This document shows positions 15,763 to 24,832 of a stretch of 26,451 nt of DNA, piece after piece. The notes below the pieces were generated by a model. It did no database searches and had not been told where the DNA came from. It saw only the letters and a list, made by a program, of their open reading frames with translations. The translations under genes were made by a program, and so were the position numbers. The stretch spans positions 1-26,451 of the forward strand of contig JBFXJF010000029.1 of the NCBI GenBank assembly GCA_050175155.1. The letters run 5' to 3'. The stretch is from JBFXJF01 sp050175155. GTDB lineage: Bacteria > Bacillota > Bacilli > Tepidibacillales > Tepidibacillaceae. Positions within the stretch are counted from its first letter, which is position 1; the number at the start of each line of letters is the position of its first letter.

Positions 15763-15839
15763 CCACTTAAACAAAGAACTGCAAAAGCAATTGCAACTAA
15801 TGCTGCATATACTTTGCAGTTCTTGAAATTTATTATTAC
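15741..15839 (-). pseudogene. Remnant resembling part of a prepilin peptidase gene
   Basis: A 32-codon open stretch without a usable start codon encodes VIINFKNCKVYAALVAIAFAV and a short tail, ending at TGA. Residues 43-62 of the intact prepilin peptidase nearby read LILNLENCKMYIASSAITFA, and the two align without gaps at about two-thirds nucleotide identity by hand count. An in-frame stop (TAA) lies a few codons upstream. I read it as a relic of a second copy of the peptidase gene. The downstream end runs into a 31-bp inverted repeat. Confidence 0.5.
15774..15824. repeat. 12-bp inverted repeat (long hairpin)
   Basis: AAGAACTGCAAA and TTTGCAGTTCTT are perfect inverted arms with 27 bases between them. 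The homologous segment inside the intact prepilin peptidase gene keeps a comparable pair (AAAACTGCAAAA and TTTTGCAGTTTT, around 15329-15377). No U-run follows the hairpin on the minus strand. Confidence 0.55.
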
Positions 15840-15840
15840 A

Positions 15841-15860
15841 TTATGAATTTAAATTCATAA
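15841..15860. repeat. Perfect 20-bp AT-rich palindrome
   Basis: TTATGAATTTAAATTCATAA reads the same on both strands and lies 5 bases after the giant gene's stop codon. The T-run that would make it a terminator is on the plus-strand side (CTTTTTT), whereas the genes here are on the minus strand. It could act as a bidirectional transcription or mRNA-end structure. Confidence 0.5.
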
Positions 15861-15865
15861 CTTTT

Positions 15866-18800
15866 TTAATTTGTCAAATTCACTCTGCCATCCATTAATG
15901 CAGATCCATTTGTAATTAGGGAACGTCCATCCCAATTTTCTTTCACATTATAATCATAGTCTGTAGCGCCTTTAGTACAATCTACTTTTATGCTAATCTC
16001 TGTACCCTCGGCTAGTCTTGCAGATGTAAAAAATTTTCCTTGCCATGTTTCTGTTCCGCCACCTGAAGATATTTTCGTAAATGCAATATCTTGCTTTTTA
16101 GTACTGCCTTCATAAATATCAGCATTCACACTATCAGGATTACCCTTGCTATCTATCTGGAATGTTACATAATACCCAGCTTTATAATTAATCAAGTTGC
16201 TTACAAGCATATCCTTTGTGTACGGAAATATTTCATCTGTATGGTTTACAATACTTGTTATTCTGAAATTCATCAGTCTCAAAGCAATTATATTCAGTGA
16301 TAAATCATGATAAACTTCTTTTGTTATTGCTCCCGTATTACTACCATAGTTTGTTTTTGCTTGGAACTGCAAAGTATAATTTCCTGAAACTGTTATACTG
16401 CTTGGCACTTCCAAAGTACCCTTCCAATAAACACTTTCACCTGCAGCGCTGTCTTTTGTTAAGGATACTATTTTTCCGTTTAATGTTGCTGTAACCGCTG
16501 TTACCTCTTTATTAGTTGTAGCTGATAAGCTCAATACATCCCCTACTAATATTTCAGTATTTGGACTTATATAACTTCCATTTATGCTTATATCAGGTAT
16601 TTGATAATAGGTCTTTGTAACATATGTTGATAGTTCTGAATTTATCTCATAAGGAGGAATTTTTGGTTTATCAGTTACTTTGAGAGTTATTTTATAAGCT
16701 CCCCAATCTAACCCTTGTGCTTTAAAACTATTTGTAAATGGTGTTGCTGTTGTATAACTTTTTACAGAAGCAGGAGCAGTAGAACCTATTGATCCAATGT
16801 TATTTACCTTATAATTTTCTAAAGTCCATTCATACACAAAGCCTAAGTTATCAGCTCCATTAGGATCTGTTATAGTTGTGTTAAATCTGGTCAATTCCTC
16901 ATGAAAGAAATTACTTGTAGGCCTTGTCACAAACCTTGCTGTTTTATTTGCTGAAATTGTCACTGTCCTCGGGAATGTCCATGCAGGACTCTGATTTGAG
17001 ACTAAATTAAAATCAGCAGTTGGAGCATGATTTACAGGAACCACTTTAAATGTCTGCGTATATACATCAGATGTTGCTTTCTCATCACCCCATATACCCG
17101 AAGAATCTTTAACCTGTAAAGTTAAACTGTAATTTCCTATTCCAGTAGCTATTATCTTTGAGTTTATTGCAGTTTGTGGATTAGCAACTGTATATGTACC
17201 CAATAATATGCCTTCCCTATAAAGCTTCCATTGCCATTGGTCTATTGTGTCACCATTAGGATCATATGAAGTATCTGTTATACCTAAAGTTGTACCTTGA
17301 GCCATTACGCTATGTGATAATACAAACTGCGAAATTGGAGGCATTGCTTGACTAGTGAGTAATACAACCGTCTCATCGCTCCAAGCACCAAGGCTACTCT
17401 CTCCATCTATATCCCTAACTCTTAATTTTACCAAATAATCTTTTGTATTAACCCCAGAAGTCAATTTACCACTATGCCATGTATCTTCTCCGACCAATTT
17501 CCATGACCACTCGTGAGTTATTAATCCCTTGTCAGTTCTATTTGTATGGTCTAAATCATATGATGTATCTGTGATAGCCAAGTTAAAACCTGTTGTATCT
17601 AAAGTTGCGTACTCAATATTAAAATAGCTATCCCCTGGATTTCCTTTTGCTGAATCAGAACTATCCCTCATCCTAAAATATGCTCGAACCTGTGTATAAC
17701 CTGCCCCAGTAACATTTATAGTGTCACTTATTGGGTCAGATGTATAAGCATAGCTGTCATAATTCTTTATTTCGCTCCACGTTCCATTTTTATACCCTTG
17801 TATACATAACTCTCCCACATTGTACCAGTAATCATCACTTGCATATGGCGTTTTAAAAGCTATCTTAGTTATAGTTGAACCCGATGGTGCTGAATATGAT
17901 GGTTGCCATTGTGCATAATCCCCACCTTCACCACTAAAATCAATAGCTGTTTGATTGCTATATGCAGTTGTTGTACTTATTATCTTCTGCATCGCCATTG
18001 TAAATTGTGCAATTGGTCTCCTGTGAACAAATATTTCAAGAGGTCCGTTCATCATATTAGATGTTTTTCTATACTCGTCGAACCTATTATCTGTACCTAC
18101 AGGATTATCTTTCGTTTTATACTCGGTAATAAACCTTCCTACCTTGTCAAACGATGTTTTTGCCTCTGTTAGCCATAAACCATCATAAGCTACCTTGCCT
18201 AAGTCATTTTGAAAATAATCATAATCATGTACATATTTCCAGTTATGCACATCCATTTGAATGTCTTGTTCATAATCTTCATAATAAGTCTTATAATTAA
18301 TTTCTTCATTCAGTAAAATGTATTGTGTTGTAGGTTTTGCTGCGCTTCTTACTGTATTAAGTATCCATACAGCTAAATTCTGTAGGGCTGTATCCATGTT
18401 CGTATTATAAATAAATGTACCTCTTCCGTCATTATCAGCTATAAAGTTATTAATCTGTGTTTTATTTGTATCTGTACCCAACTCAGCAAAGTATAGCCCA
18501 TCACCCAACATTCTTGATAGAATGACCGGATATTTATCTGACGTTGTTTCTAACTCCGGTAATCTTATATCTGAAATATTTATTACAAATTTTGATGCAT
18601 CACTTCTCCAAGTCGGTTCTTTCAGCACTTCGTCTAATGTTTTTATATTTCCTGTAGTTATTTTTAAATTATAGAAGTATGCATGCGCTTGGCTATGTGT
18701 AAATGGACCGTATCCCCCTGACAATATAGGATTATTGTTATCTTCGTAATCAATCTTCAAAACACCATTTCTCCATACTTTTATATTGTTTCCTTTAACA

Positions 18801-21800
18801 TCAATTTTAATATTTACTGGTGTATTTGGACTCCAATTAAAATTATCACTTGCAATTTTTATAGGATAGCTGTCGCTAGTCCCTTTTTTATACAGCCCTG
18901 AACCACTTGAACCATTAAAGTATCCCCCGCCACCGTCCATGACATAAACATAATAAGCATTATCTGTATTATAGTAGTTTTTACTGTTTTGCTGTCTGAA
19001 TGTCCATCCGATACTATCATTATCTGTTGATGGAGTTTGTTGCATAGCAAATTCAAATGTATAATCTTTTTCTGAATTATCGCCACTCCAAAACCCTGTC
19101 CACCCATAATTTGTATCCGTAGAATTAACTGTACTGCCTATAGCAGTATTACCTTCTATTGAGTAGACTCTCCAATTGCCACTGTCATTTGGATAATTAA
19201 TCCAATTATTAAATATGGCATCTGCATCTTGCTCATCCGTAGATATCGTACTAGTTTCTATAGTCTCAATTCTTGTATCAATGAAATCTGCATTATTTGC
19301 TTCTAAATACATTTTAACATAGTTATTAATCTTCGTATCCAACTCAAGCGTTTTATTACTATCAGCCTGTCCTACCGTAAAAACAACGTCTACCTTATTA
19401 GAAGGTGTAACTGAGAAATCAACATTCGGAGGCATATTGTCAACTTTGATAACTTTTGTAATTATGTTACTTCTTCTATCTGCTGTAGTTACAAATTGAT
19501 TTATTGTTGTCTGCCCAAAAGTATCTTGTACATAAAATTCAAATTGATAATTACCTACATGAGATACTTTAACAGTAGCTCTTTTATTTGTAAAATCTAT
19601 TGTCAGTGGTCCTTTCCAAGCTTCATCAGTATAGCTACCATCATTATCAGAGTCAAATCTATATCTAACCCTATGCAAAGCATTAGTTAATGTATCACCA
19701 TCATTTGAACTTGATTGAAGATTATAAACTACCAGTTCAGCTCTCTTACTATCATCAACATCCCTATAAGTAGTTTGAACTGTATCAAAGCTAATAATAG
19801 GTTTTGTATCTTCTGCTACTGTTATAATTTGTTCAGTAACAGGTGATTTTTTACCGTATATATTAGTTACTTGATATTTTATCTTATATCTTCCTTTTAC
19901 TTTAAAAAGCAAATCATCTTGTAATGCATCATTTAATTGTAAATATGTTGTTGAGCTAACTATATCATTGGTTAATTCACCTGTTCCGTTTGCTACTTTG
20001 ATGACGTTAGAATTTTGCCCATCAAGCGGTGTAATCTCCCAGTAATCTTTTGAATGGTCTATTGCATGAAGCTCAGTTCCGTAATAATCATTAGCATAGC
20101 TGCTATTTCCATTTAACTGATACTTTCTATTTTCTTTTGTTGTAAATGGTGTATCTCCATAAGTCATACTGTCTTTTATTACCGCTGTAGGAAGTGGATA
20201 AATCCTAATATTATCACTGAAACTATAAGACTGTCCTACTTCATCAGTCACAGTTGCAATTAATTCATAATATCCGCTATCCTTAATTTTTATTGTTCCG
20301 CCATTGTTGCTTAATGAATATTCTGCCCTTGTATTAATATCATCAGCTATTAAATTATTTATATCACTTTCACTTGCTCTCTTAATACTCCAATTTACGT
20401 TTAAACTGCCTATCTCTTCGTCTTTTAATTGAGTTGTAAGAGTTGTAATATCATCTGTATAAGCCCACTCAGGGATATCAAATGTAATATCAGGTAGCCA
20501 GTTCACTGTAAATTCTTTACTTGATAATGCTATTCTAAAATCGCTTGGAGTAATAAATTTATCTATTGTAGGTTGCCCAAACTTCTCTGTTACTTGCAGA
20601 TTAACCCTAAACTTACCACTTACACCTTGTTGAAAATTAACATTAATAGATGTATCTCCTACATTATATGTACCATACACACTTTCATCAGCGAAATTAC
20701 CATCCTCGTCCATATCCCTATATACTACGTATTCATACTTATCTATAATGTCATCATCAATAGAATAAGCTGATTGTTGTATTTCAACTAATGTACTAAT
20801 AGGATTGTCATAAAAGTTAGGATTTGCACCGCCTACATTAAATAGTGATATAGGATTTTCATCTGAAGTAATCTCTATAATTTGTCTTATTTCACTTGCC
20901 CCACTATTAGGGTGTGTTGGGTTAGCATCACCAAAGTTATTATGTACTTTTAAATAAACCTCATATCTGCCTGGTTCCTTAAATACTACATTCTTTTCCT
21001 CATTGTTAGATGTGTCCGTATCAATTTTAATACTGTCTGAACTCTGCCCATCTAAAGGAGTTATTACCCATATATTTCTTTCTGTTTGTACAGGGTCTGT
21101 TCTTGGACTTAGGCTGTCTCTGCTATGTAATTTTACATGCCTATTTTCTTTTAATGTTCCTTCGGCTGTAACTCTTGCAACAGCAATAGGTGGAATTATT
21201 TTAATTTCTTTTATAATTGTATCTTCAAATCCTGTATAATCTTTTACCTTAAGAGTAATGTCATATGTGCCTTCTTTTGTGAATGTAAGATTTCCACCAG
21301 AATTTCCACTTAAGCTGCCGCTTACACTAGCTACTGTACCATCATCTTTATTTATAGTTGGTTTTGTCCAAGTCCACTGAACTATATCGTTATTAGGGTC
21401 TGTTGACATATCCTTTATAGGAATACTTTCATTTGGATAACCAAACTCATAAACTGAGAAGTCTGCAACTGGTGGCTGTGGCTCTGTATTCACATATACT
21501 GTTCTTGTATATGTATCACTTTTCTTTCCGTATCCACCACCGCTATCTCTTACATATATTTCTACTGTGTAATTATCACTTTCTGTGAAAACCATATTTC
21601 CGCCATCGGAATTAAAATTAACTGAATCAAAATATTCAGGCGTATAATCTTGCTCAACTTCTCCAGTTACTAAATCAGTATTTGAGTATAATATCAAATC
21701 CCCATTGCTATTCTTGATTGTCCAACTAACATATTCTAAATCATCTTCCGGATCGCTTGAACCATTAGTCAATGTAACCGGTAGTGAAACGTAATTGTTA

Positions 21801-22780
21801 GAACTCTTGTCAAAATAAGCATTTGGTTCTTCGTTTATTACATTATAAGTAATAGTTTTACTTTCAACTGCCATATCTGAAACATCAGCTGAGTTTGTAG
21901 CTGTTACACTTGCATTCACTTGTATTTCATTATCACTTACGTCTTCTGGGTATATATTATAATCCTTACTATACTGTGAGCTTGTTCCGTTATAACTCGA
22001 TACATCTCCGTTCACGCTCAATGTATAGTCATAATCAGTTATGTCTAAGTCAGATTGAGTACCACTTGCATCTAATTCAACATCTATTGACTTACTTCTG
22101 TTATTCTCAAATTCTTTATAATTCCAAACTATATCATTAGGTGCATCTATTTCTAACGATGCAGTTACATCTGTTTGTATTAATCCGTGGTCTATTTTCC
22201 ATTGAAAAGGATCTTCTAAGTATGCTTTATCTACATATTCTACCACGAAATGTATATATGTTTTATATACTGAACCTTTTACCTCTGCATTTGATGTAGA
22301 TAAAACTAGCATATCGACAACTAAATCTACGTCTGTTGTACCATCAGATTTAGGTGTAAAATTTCTACCTACAACACCTGAAGAGTCTAAGGATGTATAA
22401 TAATCCATTGTTTCTGGTGTTCCTACTGTTATACCGGTATCATCAGCGGGAGTTTTATATACTACAACCCTATTTATTTCTTTATCTATAGGTACATTAA
22501 TTGTAGTAAACACTATATCGTACAATTGTTTATCACCTGTAGACATATCTGGTAATTGTTTTTTACTAGCCGTTCCCCACTCTTGATAAAAATATCCATC
22601 ATTCCAATCCTCATACCAATATCCAAAATACCCAGGTATTCCATAATATGATAAAGCTTCTTCCGGAATATCTTCCGCATATGCTTTTGTATTTAAATTA
22701 ATAGGAGTTGGTATACTTAAAACCGTTAAAAAAGTGAGGGCTAATGCCATCACTCTTTTAAATTTATCCCTTCTTCTCAA
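15866..22780 (-). CDS. Giant secreted PKD/Ig-repeat protein with lectin-like domain (putative adhesin)
   Basis: The protein has 2304 residues. It starts at a TTG preceded by AGGTGAT and begins with a signal peptide (MRRRDKFKRV, a hydrophobic core, then a likely cut after AYA at residue 35). Many PKD/Ig-like beta domains follow, with phrases such as SSDPEDDLEYVSW (about residue 345), STDPNNDIVQWTW (about 460), TSYDPNGDTIDQWQW (about 1840) and ITDPNGADNLGFVYEW (about 1965). Residues about 1190-1375 resemble a concanavalin/thrombospondin-C-like lectin fold (WSGDNSEKDYTFEF, SIGWTFRQQ, DVKGNNIKVWRNG). Residues about 1398-1480 look like an alpha/beta, perhaps VWA-related, segment. I see no LPXTG, SLH or terminal membrane helix, so it is either released or held by another protein, perhaps the neighbouring SLH protein. 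An adhesive role is inferred from architecture. Confidence 0.85.
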   Translation of the reverse strand: MRRRDKFKRVMALALTFLTVLSIPTPINLNTKAYAEDIPEEALSYYGIPGYFGYWYEDWNDGYFYQEWGTASKKQLPDMSTGDKQLYDIVFTTINVPIDKEINRVVVYKTPADDTGITVGTPETMDYYTSLDSSGVVGRNFTPKSDGTTDVDLVVDMLVLSTSNAEVKGSVYKTYIHFVVEYVDKAYLEDPFQWKIDHGLIQTDVTASLEIDAPNDIVWNYKEFENNRSKSIDVELDASGTQSDLDITDYDYTLSVNGDVSSYNGTSSQYSKDYNIYPEDVSDNEIQVNASVTATNSADVSDMAVESKTITYNVINEEPNAYFDKSSNNYVSLPVTLTNGSSDPEDDLEYVSWTIKNSNGDLILYSNTDLVTGEVEQDYTPEYFDSVNFNSDGGNMVFTESDNYTVEIYVRDSGGGYGKKSDTYTRTVYVNTEPQPPVADFSVYEFGYPNESIPIKDMSTDPNNDIVQWTWTKPTINKDDGTVASVSGSLSGNSGGNLTFTKEGTYDITLKVKDYTGFEDTIIKEIKIIPPIAVARVTAEGTLKENRHVKLHSRDSLSPRTDPVQTERNIWVITPLDGQSSDSIKIDTDTSNNEEKNVVFKEPGRYEVYLKVHNNFGDANPTHPNSGASEIRQIIEITSDENPISLFNVGGANPNFYDNPISTLVEIQQSAYSIDDDIIDKYEYVVYRDMDEDGNFADESVYGTYNVGDTSINVNFQQGVSGKFRVNLQVTEKFGQPTIDKFITPSDFRIALSSKEFTVNWLPDITFDIPEWAYTDDITTLTTQLKDEEIGSLNVNWSIKRASESDINNLIADDINTRAEYSLSNNGGTIKIKDSGYYELIATVTDEVGQSYSFSDNIRIYPLPTAVIKDSMTYGDTPFTTKENRKYQLNGNSSYANDYYGTELHAIDHSKDYWEITPLDGQNSNVIKVANGTGELTNDIVSSTTYLQLNDALQDDLLFKVKGRYKIKYQVTNIYGKKSPVTEQIITVAEDTKPIISFDTVQTTYRDVDDSKRAELVVYNLQSSSNDGDTLTNALHRVRYRFDSDNDGSYTDEAWKGPLTIDFTNKRATVKVSHVGNYQFEFYVQDTFGQTTINQFVTTADRRSNIITKVIKVDNMPPNVDFSVTPSNKVDVVFTVGQADSNKTLELDTKINNYVKMYLEANNADFIDTRIETIETSTISTDEQDADAIFNNWINYPNDSGNWRVYSIEGNTAIGSTVNSTDTNYGWTGFWSGDNSEKDYTFEFAMQQTPSTDNDSIGWTFRQQNSKNYYNTDNAYYVYVMDGGGGYFNGSSGSGLYKKGTSDSYPIKIASDNFNWSPNTPVNIKIDVKGNNIKVWRNGVLKIDYEDNNNPILSGGYGPFTHSQAHAYFYNLKITTGNIKTLDEVLKEPTWRSDASKFVINISDIRLPELETTSDKYPVILSRMLGDGLYFAELGTDTNKTQINNFIADNDGRGTFIYNTNMDTALQNLAVWILNTVRSAAKPTTQYILLNEEINYKTYYEDYEQDIQMDVHNWKYVHDYDYFQNDLGKVAYDGLWLTEAKTSFDKVGRFITEYKTKDNPVGTDNRFDEYRKTSNMMNGPLEIFVHRRPIAQFTMAMQKIISTTTAYSNQTAIDFSGEGGDYAQWQPSYSAPSGSTITKIAFKTPYASDDYWYNVGELCIQGYKNGTWSEIKNYDSYAYTSDPISDTINVTGAGYTQVRAYFRMRDSSDSAKGNPGDSYFNIEYATLDTTGFNLAITDTSYDLDHTNRTDKGLITHEWSWKLVGEDTWHSGKLTSGVNTKDYLVKLRVRDIDGESSLGAWSDETVVLLTSQAMPPISQFVLSHSVMAQGTTLGITDTSYDPNGDTIDQWQWKLYREGILLGTYTVANPQTAINSKIIATGIGNYSLTLQVKDSSGIWGDEKATSDVYTQTFKVVPVNHAPTADFNLVSNQSPAWTFPRTVTISANKTARFVTRPTSNFFHEELTRFNTTITDPNGADNLGFVYEWTLENYKVNNIGSIGSTAPASVKSYTTATPFTNSFKAQGLDWGAYKITLKVTDKPKIPPYEINSELSTYVTKTYYQIPDISINGSYISPNTEILVGDVLSLSATTNKEVTAVTATLNGKIVSLTKDSAAGESVYWKGTLEVPSSITVSGNYTLQFQAKTNYGSNTGAITKEVYHDLSLNIIALRLMNFRITSIVNHTDEIFPYTKDMLVSNLINYKAGYYVTFQIDSKGNPDSVNADIYEGSTKKQDIAFTKISSGGGTETWQGKFFTSARLAEGTEISIKVDCTKGATDYDYNVKENWDGRSLITNGSALMDGRVNLTN

Positions 22781-22790
22781 CTTGCATCAC

Positions 22791-24020
22791 CTACTTCATA
22801 GGAAATATCAGAACATCTTCTGTTTCAGTTCCGTAATATCCTTTATTTCTCAACACAACCGTTTCTGCTTGTTCAAAGTTTTTTTCCATTTTTAAATATA
22901 TAAATGTAAAATCTTCATTTGCTTCTATTCTTTCATCTGTACCTGGCATATTTGGATATGCATTGACTACTTTCTGAGTACCTTCATCGGAGGCACTAAA
23001 ATTTGAACATGGTATAACATTATGCATTTCTTCAACTATATTATTATCCTTATCCAAAAAAGCCGCTATGTAGTCAGAGCTTTTTATCTTCTGTGTAGTT
23101 TTACCTTCGATTATAAACATATTATAACGCCCGCCTAAACCCCACCAAACCGAATATACTTCTGGCAAAATTGAATCATCATATCCTAGATAATAATAAT
23201 TTTCTATTATGATATCCCCAAATTTAATCGGTAACATAGACCTATCAGTTTCTATAATTTTGTCTGGTTCATACGTAATCTCCCCAGTAGCCCTATTTAT
23301 TGAAGTAAGCTTGTCTTTAACTTCCTCTGATAAACCTTGCTCTTCAAAAGTTTCTTGTTCTAATTTTGAAGTGTCTACATATCCTTCTTCTGTCCTTGCA
23401 TCTCTGATAACTTTGTACTTTAAAGCATTCACTAACATTTGTGCCGCTTCTGCTCTTGTTGCTTTACCGTTAGGTTGAAATGTATTGTTTGTATATCCAT
23501 TTACAATACCATTCTCACTTGCTATAATCACATAACCCTTGTCAGCATCTTTAATTGTAGAGTTGTCCGAGAATTTAGTCGTTTCACTTGCTCTACTTTT
23601 AGCATCTTCATCAAAACCTAATGCCCTAACAACCATCTTCGCCATTTCAATCCTATTTATCTTTTCATCAGGCTCATAGCTGTAACCATATTCCTCTCTG
23701 TCTATAATATGGTTCTCTATTGCAGTATTGATTACATCTTTTGCCCAATGCTCTTCGGTATCTACAAAAGCATTTCCCTCAACTGTATCCAATTCTAAAG
23801 CTGTTACAATAACCTTTGTAAATTCTGCTCTTGATATGTTTTCTTGAGGCTTAAATGTTCCATCAGGATATCCATCTATAATATTTTTATCCACAATTTC
23901 ATTTAATGTATCATAAAACCAATCCGTATTTTTTACATCTGTAAAATCATTTTCTACACCATACACAACTATTGTTAGTAAAAGTGCTATTACTAATATC
24001 AAAAATGTCGCTTTTTTCAT
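22791..24020 (-). CDS. S-layer-homology (SLH) domain surface protein
   Basis: The 409-residue protein has a Sec signal peptide (MKKATFLILVIALLLTIVVYG) and three SLH domains at about residues 26-75, 85-135 and 150-200. Recognisable signatures are FTDV..TDWFYD, GYPDGTFKPQENISRAE, FSDNSTIKD and GYTNNTFQPNGKATRAE. Three SLH domains typically bind pyruvylated secondary cell-wall polymer, so the protein is expected on the surface. The C-terminal ~200 residues, containing a Tyr/Trp-rich stretch (ENYYYLGYDD, VYSVWWGLGG), match no family I recognise. The start has a strong AGGAGG site, and a promoter lies 84 bases upstream. The giant PKD gene starts only 10 bases after its stop, so the two are probably co-expressed. 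It could serve as anchor for that protein, which has no anchor of its own. Confidence 0.88.
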   Translation of the reverse strand: MKKATFLILVIALLLTIVVYGVENDFTDVKNTDWFYDTLNEIVDKNIIDGYPDGTFKPQENISRAEFTKVIVTALELDTVEGNAFVDTEEHWAKDVINTAIENHIIDREEYGYSYEPDEKINRIEMAKMVVRALGFDEDAKSRASETTKFSDNSTIKDADKGYVIIASENGIVNGYTNNTFQPNGKATRAEAAQMLVNALKYKVIRDARTEEGYVDTSKLEQETFEEQGLSEEVKDKLTSINRATGEITYEPDKIIETDRSMLPIKFGDIIIENYYYLGYDDSILPEVYSVWWGLGGRYNMFIIEGKTTQKIKSSDYIAAFLDKDNNIVEEMHNVIPCSNFSASDEGTQKVVNAYPNMPGTDERIEANEDFTFIYLKMEKNFEQAETVVLRNKGYYGTETEDVLIFPMK

Positions 24021-24103
24021 TATTTCCTTGCCTCCTAGTCACTTGTTATATTTTATTGTTTGTTTGTATATAATACCAAATATAATTCTCTTTTACTATC
24101 TAC

Positions 24104-24132
24104 ATTCTACCATATTTTTGTAATTTTTGCAA
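24104..24132 (-). promoter_or_regulatory. Sigma-A promoter for the SLH/PKD operon
   Basis: On the minus strand TTGCAA and TAGAAT are separated by exactly 17 bases, and TGG before the -10 box makes an extended -10. The -10 lies about 84 bases upstream of the SLH gene start. This is the clearest promoter in the window. Confidence 0.7.
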
Positions 24133-24136
24133 TGAT

Positions 24137-24164
24137 ATTTTATCAATAATCGTTGATTTTTCAA
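24137..24164 (-). promoter_or_regulatory. Possible second upstream promoter or operator
   Basis: TTGAAA and TAAAAT are 16 bases apart on the minus strand, just upstream of the better promoter. The spacer holds a short inverted repeat (ATCAA and TTGAT, 6 bases apart), which could be a regulator site. The region is very AT-rich, so chance matches are likely. Confidence 0.3.
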
Positions 24165-24222
24165 TGTATAATCGTATATGCTAATATAAATGCTTATATG
24201 TATATTTGTATTTTTCTTCTAG

Positions 24223-24762
24223 TCAGCTTATTAAATTTTTTAACTTTCTGATCCTGTCAATATCTTTTTGATTTATCATATAATTTATTAATCCATATAT
24301 ATTTTCTCTTTTCATTATCTCTATCGCTTCTTCCATTGAATGTTTTTTTCTATAGGAACGGTTTGATGTTAATGCATCATAAACATCAGCCGTTCGTAAT
24401 ATCTTTGCTTCTATAGAAATTTCATCATCTTTTAATCCTATAGGATAACCCGTCCCAAATGGTGTTTCGTGATGTTGTTTAACTATATTATATATGCTTT
24501 GGGGAATCTTATATTTTTTTAATATCTGCACGCCTAAATTCACATGTTGCTTTATATGCTCAAATTCTTCGTTTGAAAGATTACCTTTTTTGTTCAATAT
24601 ACTCTGGTTTAATTTTATTTTCCCTATATCATGTAATAATCCTGCTACCAGTAGCCTACGACGTTGTATTCCTGTAAGCTTCATTCTATTAGCAATCTTG
24701 TATGAAAGAATACCTACTCTTATACTGTGTCTAACCAGTCTTAAGGTATTTACTATTTGCAT
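24223..24762 (-). CDS. Stand-alone HD-GYP domain protein (possible c-di-GMP phosphodiesterase)
   Basis: The 179-residue protein is almost entirely an HD-GYP domain. His12 (RHSIRVG), the HDIGK motif (His44, Asp45, Lys48), His73, the His97-His98 pair, GYP (105-107) and Asp126 (TADVYDAL) are all present. The metal-ligand pattern of the family is therefore intact, and hydrolysis of cyclic di-GMP is the family expectation. One deviation is visible: the usual HHExxDGxGYP reads HHETPFGTGYP, with Phe102 in place of Asp. There is no receiver, PAS or membrane segment, so no sensor is built in. The ribosome binding site AAGGAG precedes the ATG. Placement between Tad genes and the surface-protein genes suggests control of piliation or adhesion, but substrate and target are inferred. 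Confidence 0.85.
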   Translation of the reverse strand: MQIVNTLRLVRHSIRVGILSYKIANRMKLTGIQRRRLLVAGLLHDIGKIKLNQSILNKKGNLSNEEFEHIKQHVNLGVQILKKYKIPQSIYNIVKQHHETPFGTGYPIGLKDDEISIEAKILRTADVYDALTSNRSYRKKHSMEEAIEIMKRENIYGLINYMINQKDIDRIRKLKNLIS

Positions 24763-24776
24763 TAAAACTCTCCTTT

Positions 24777-24811
24777 ATAAAAATGATGCTGCATTAGCTA
24801 ATAGCATCATT
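24777..24811 (-). terminator. AT-rich intrinsic terminator after pilus genes
   Basis: On the minus strand, AATGATGCT and AGCATCATT form a 9-bp perfect stem with a 12-base loop, followed at once by a run of T. It lies between the TadG-like gene and the HD-GYP gene. The stem is AT-rich, so termination may be partial and allow read-through. Confidence 0.5.
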
Positions 24812-24832
24812 GTCTCTCATATATATTAATTA

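Larger units (their letters stand above)
15513..15865. other. 353-bp intergenic stretch between giant gene and prepilin peptidase
   Basis: This stretch has no large gene. From right to left it holds the 20-bp palindrome (15841-15860), the prepilin-peptidase-like remnant with its hairpin (15741-15839), one arm of the 31-bp inverted repeat (15732-15762) and the 45-residue membrane-protein gene (15552-15689). I found no convincing promoter in it. Confidence 0.6.

Noticed and set aside
18859..19107. Minus-strand 82-codon frame within the giant gene.
   Set aside because: It is out of frame inside a gene with clear domain structure and has no ribosome binding site of its own.
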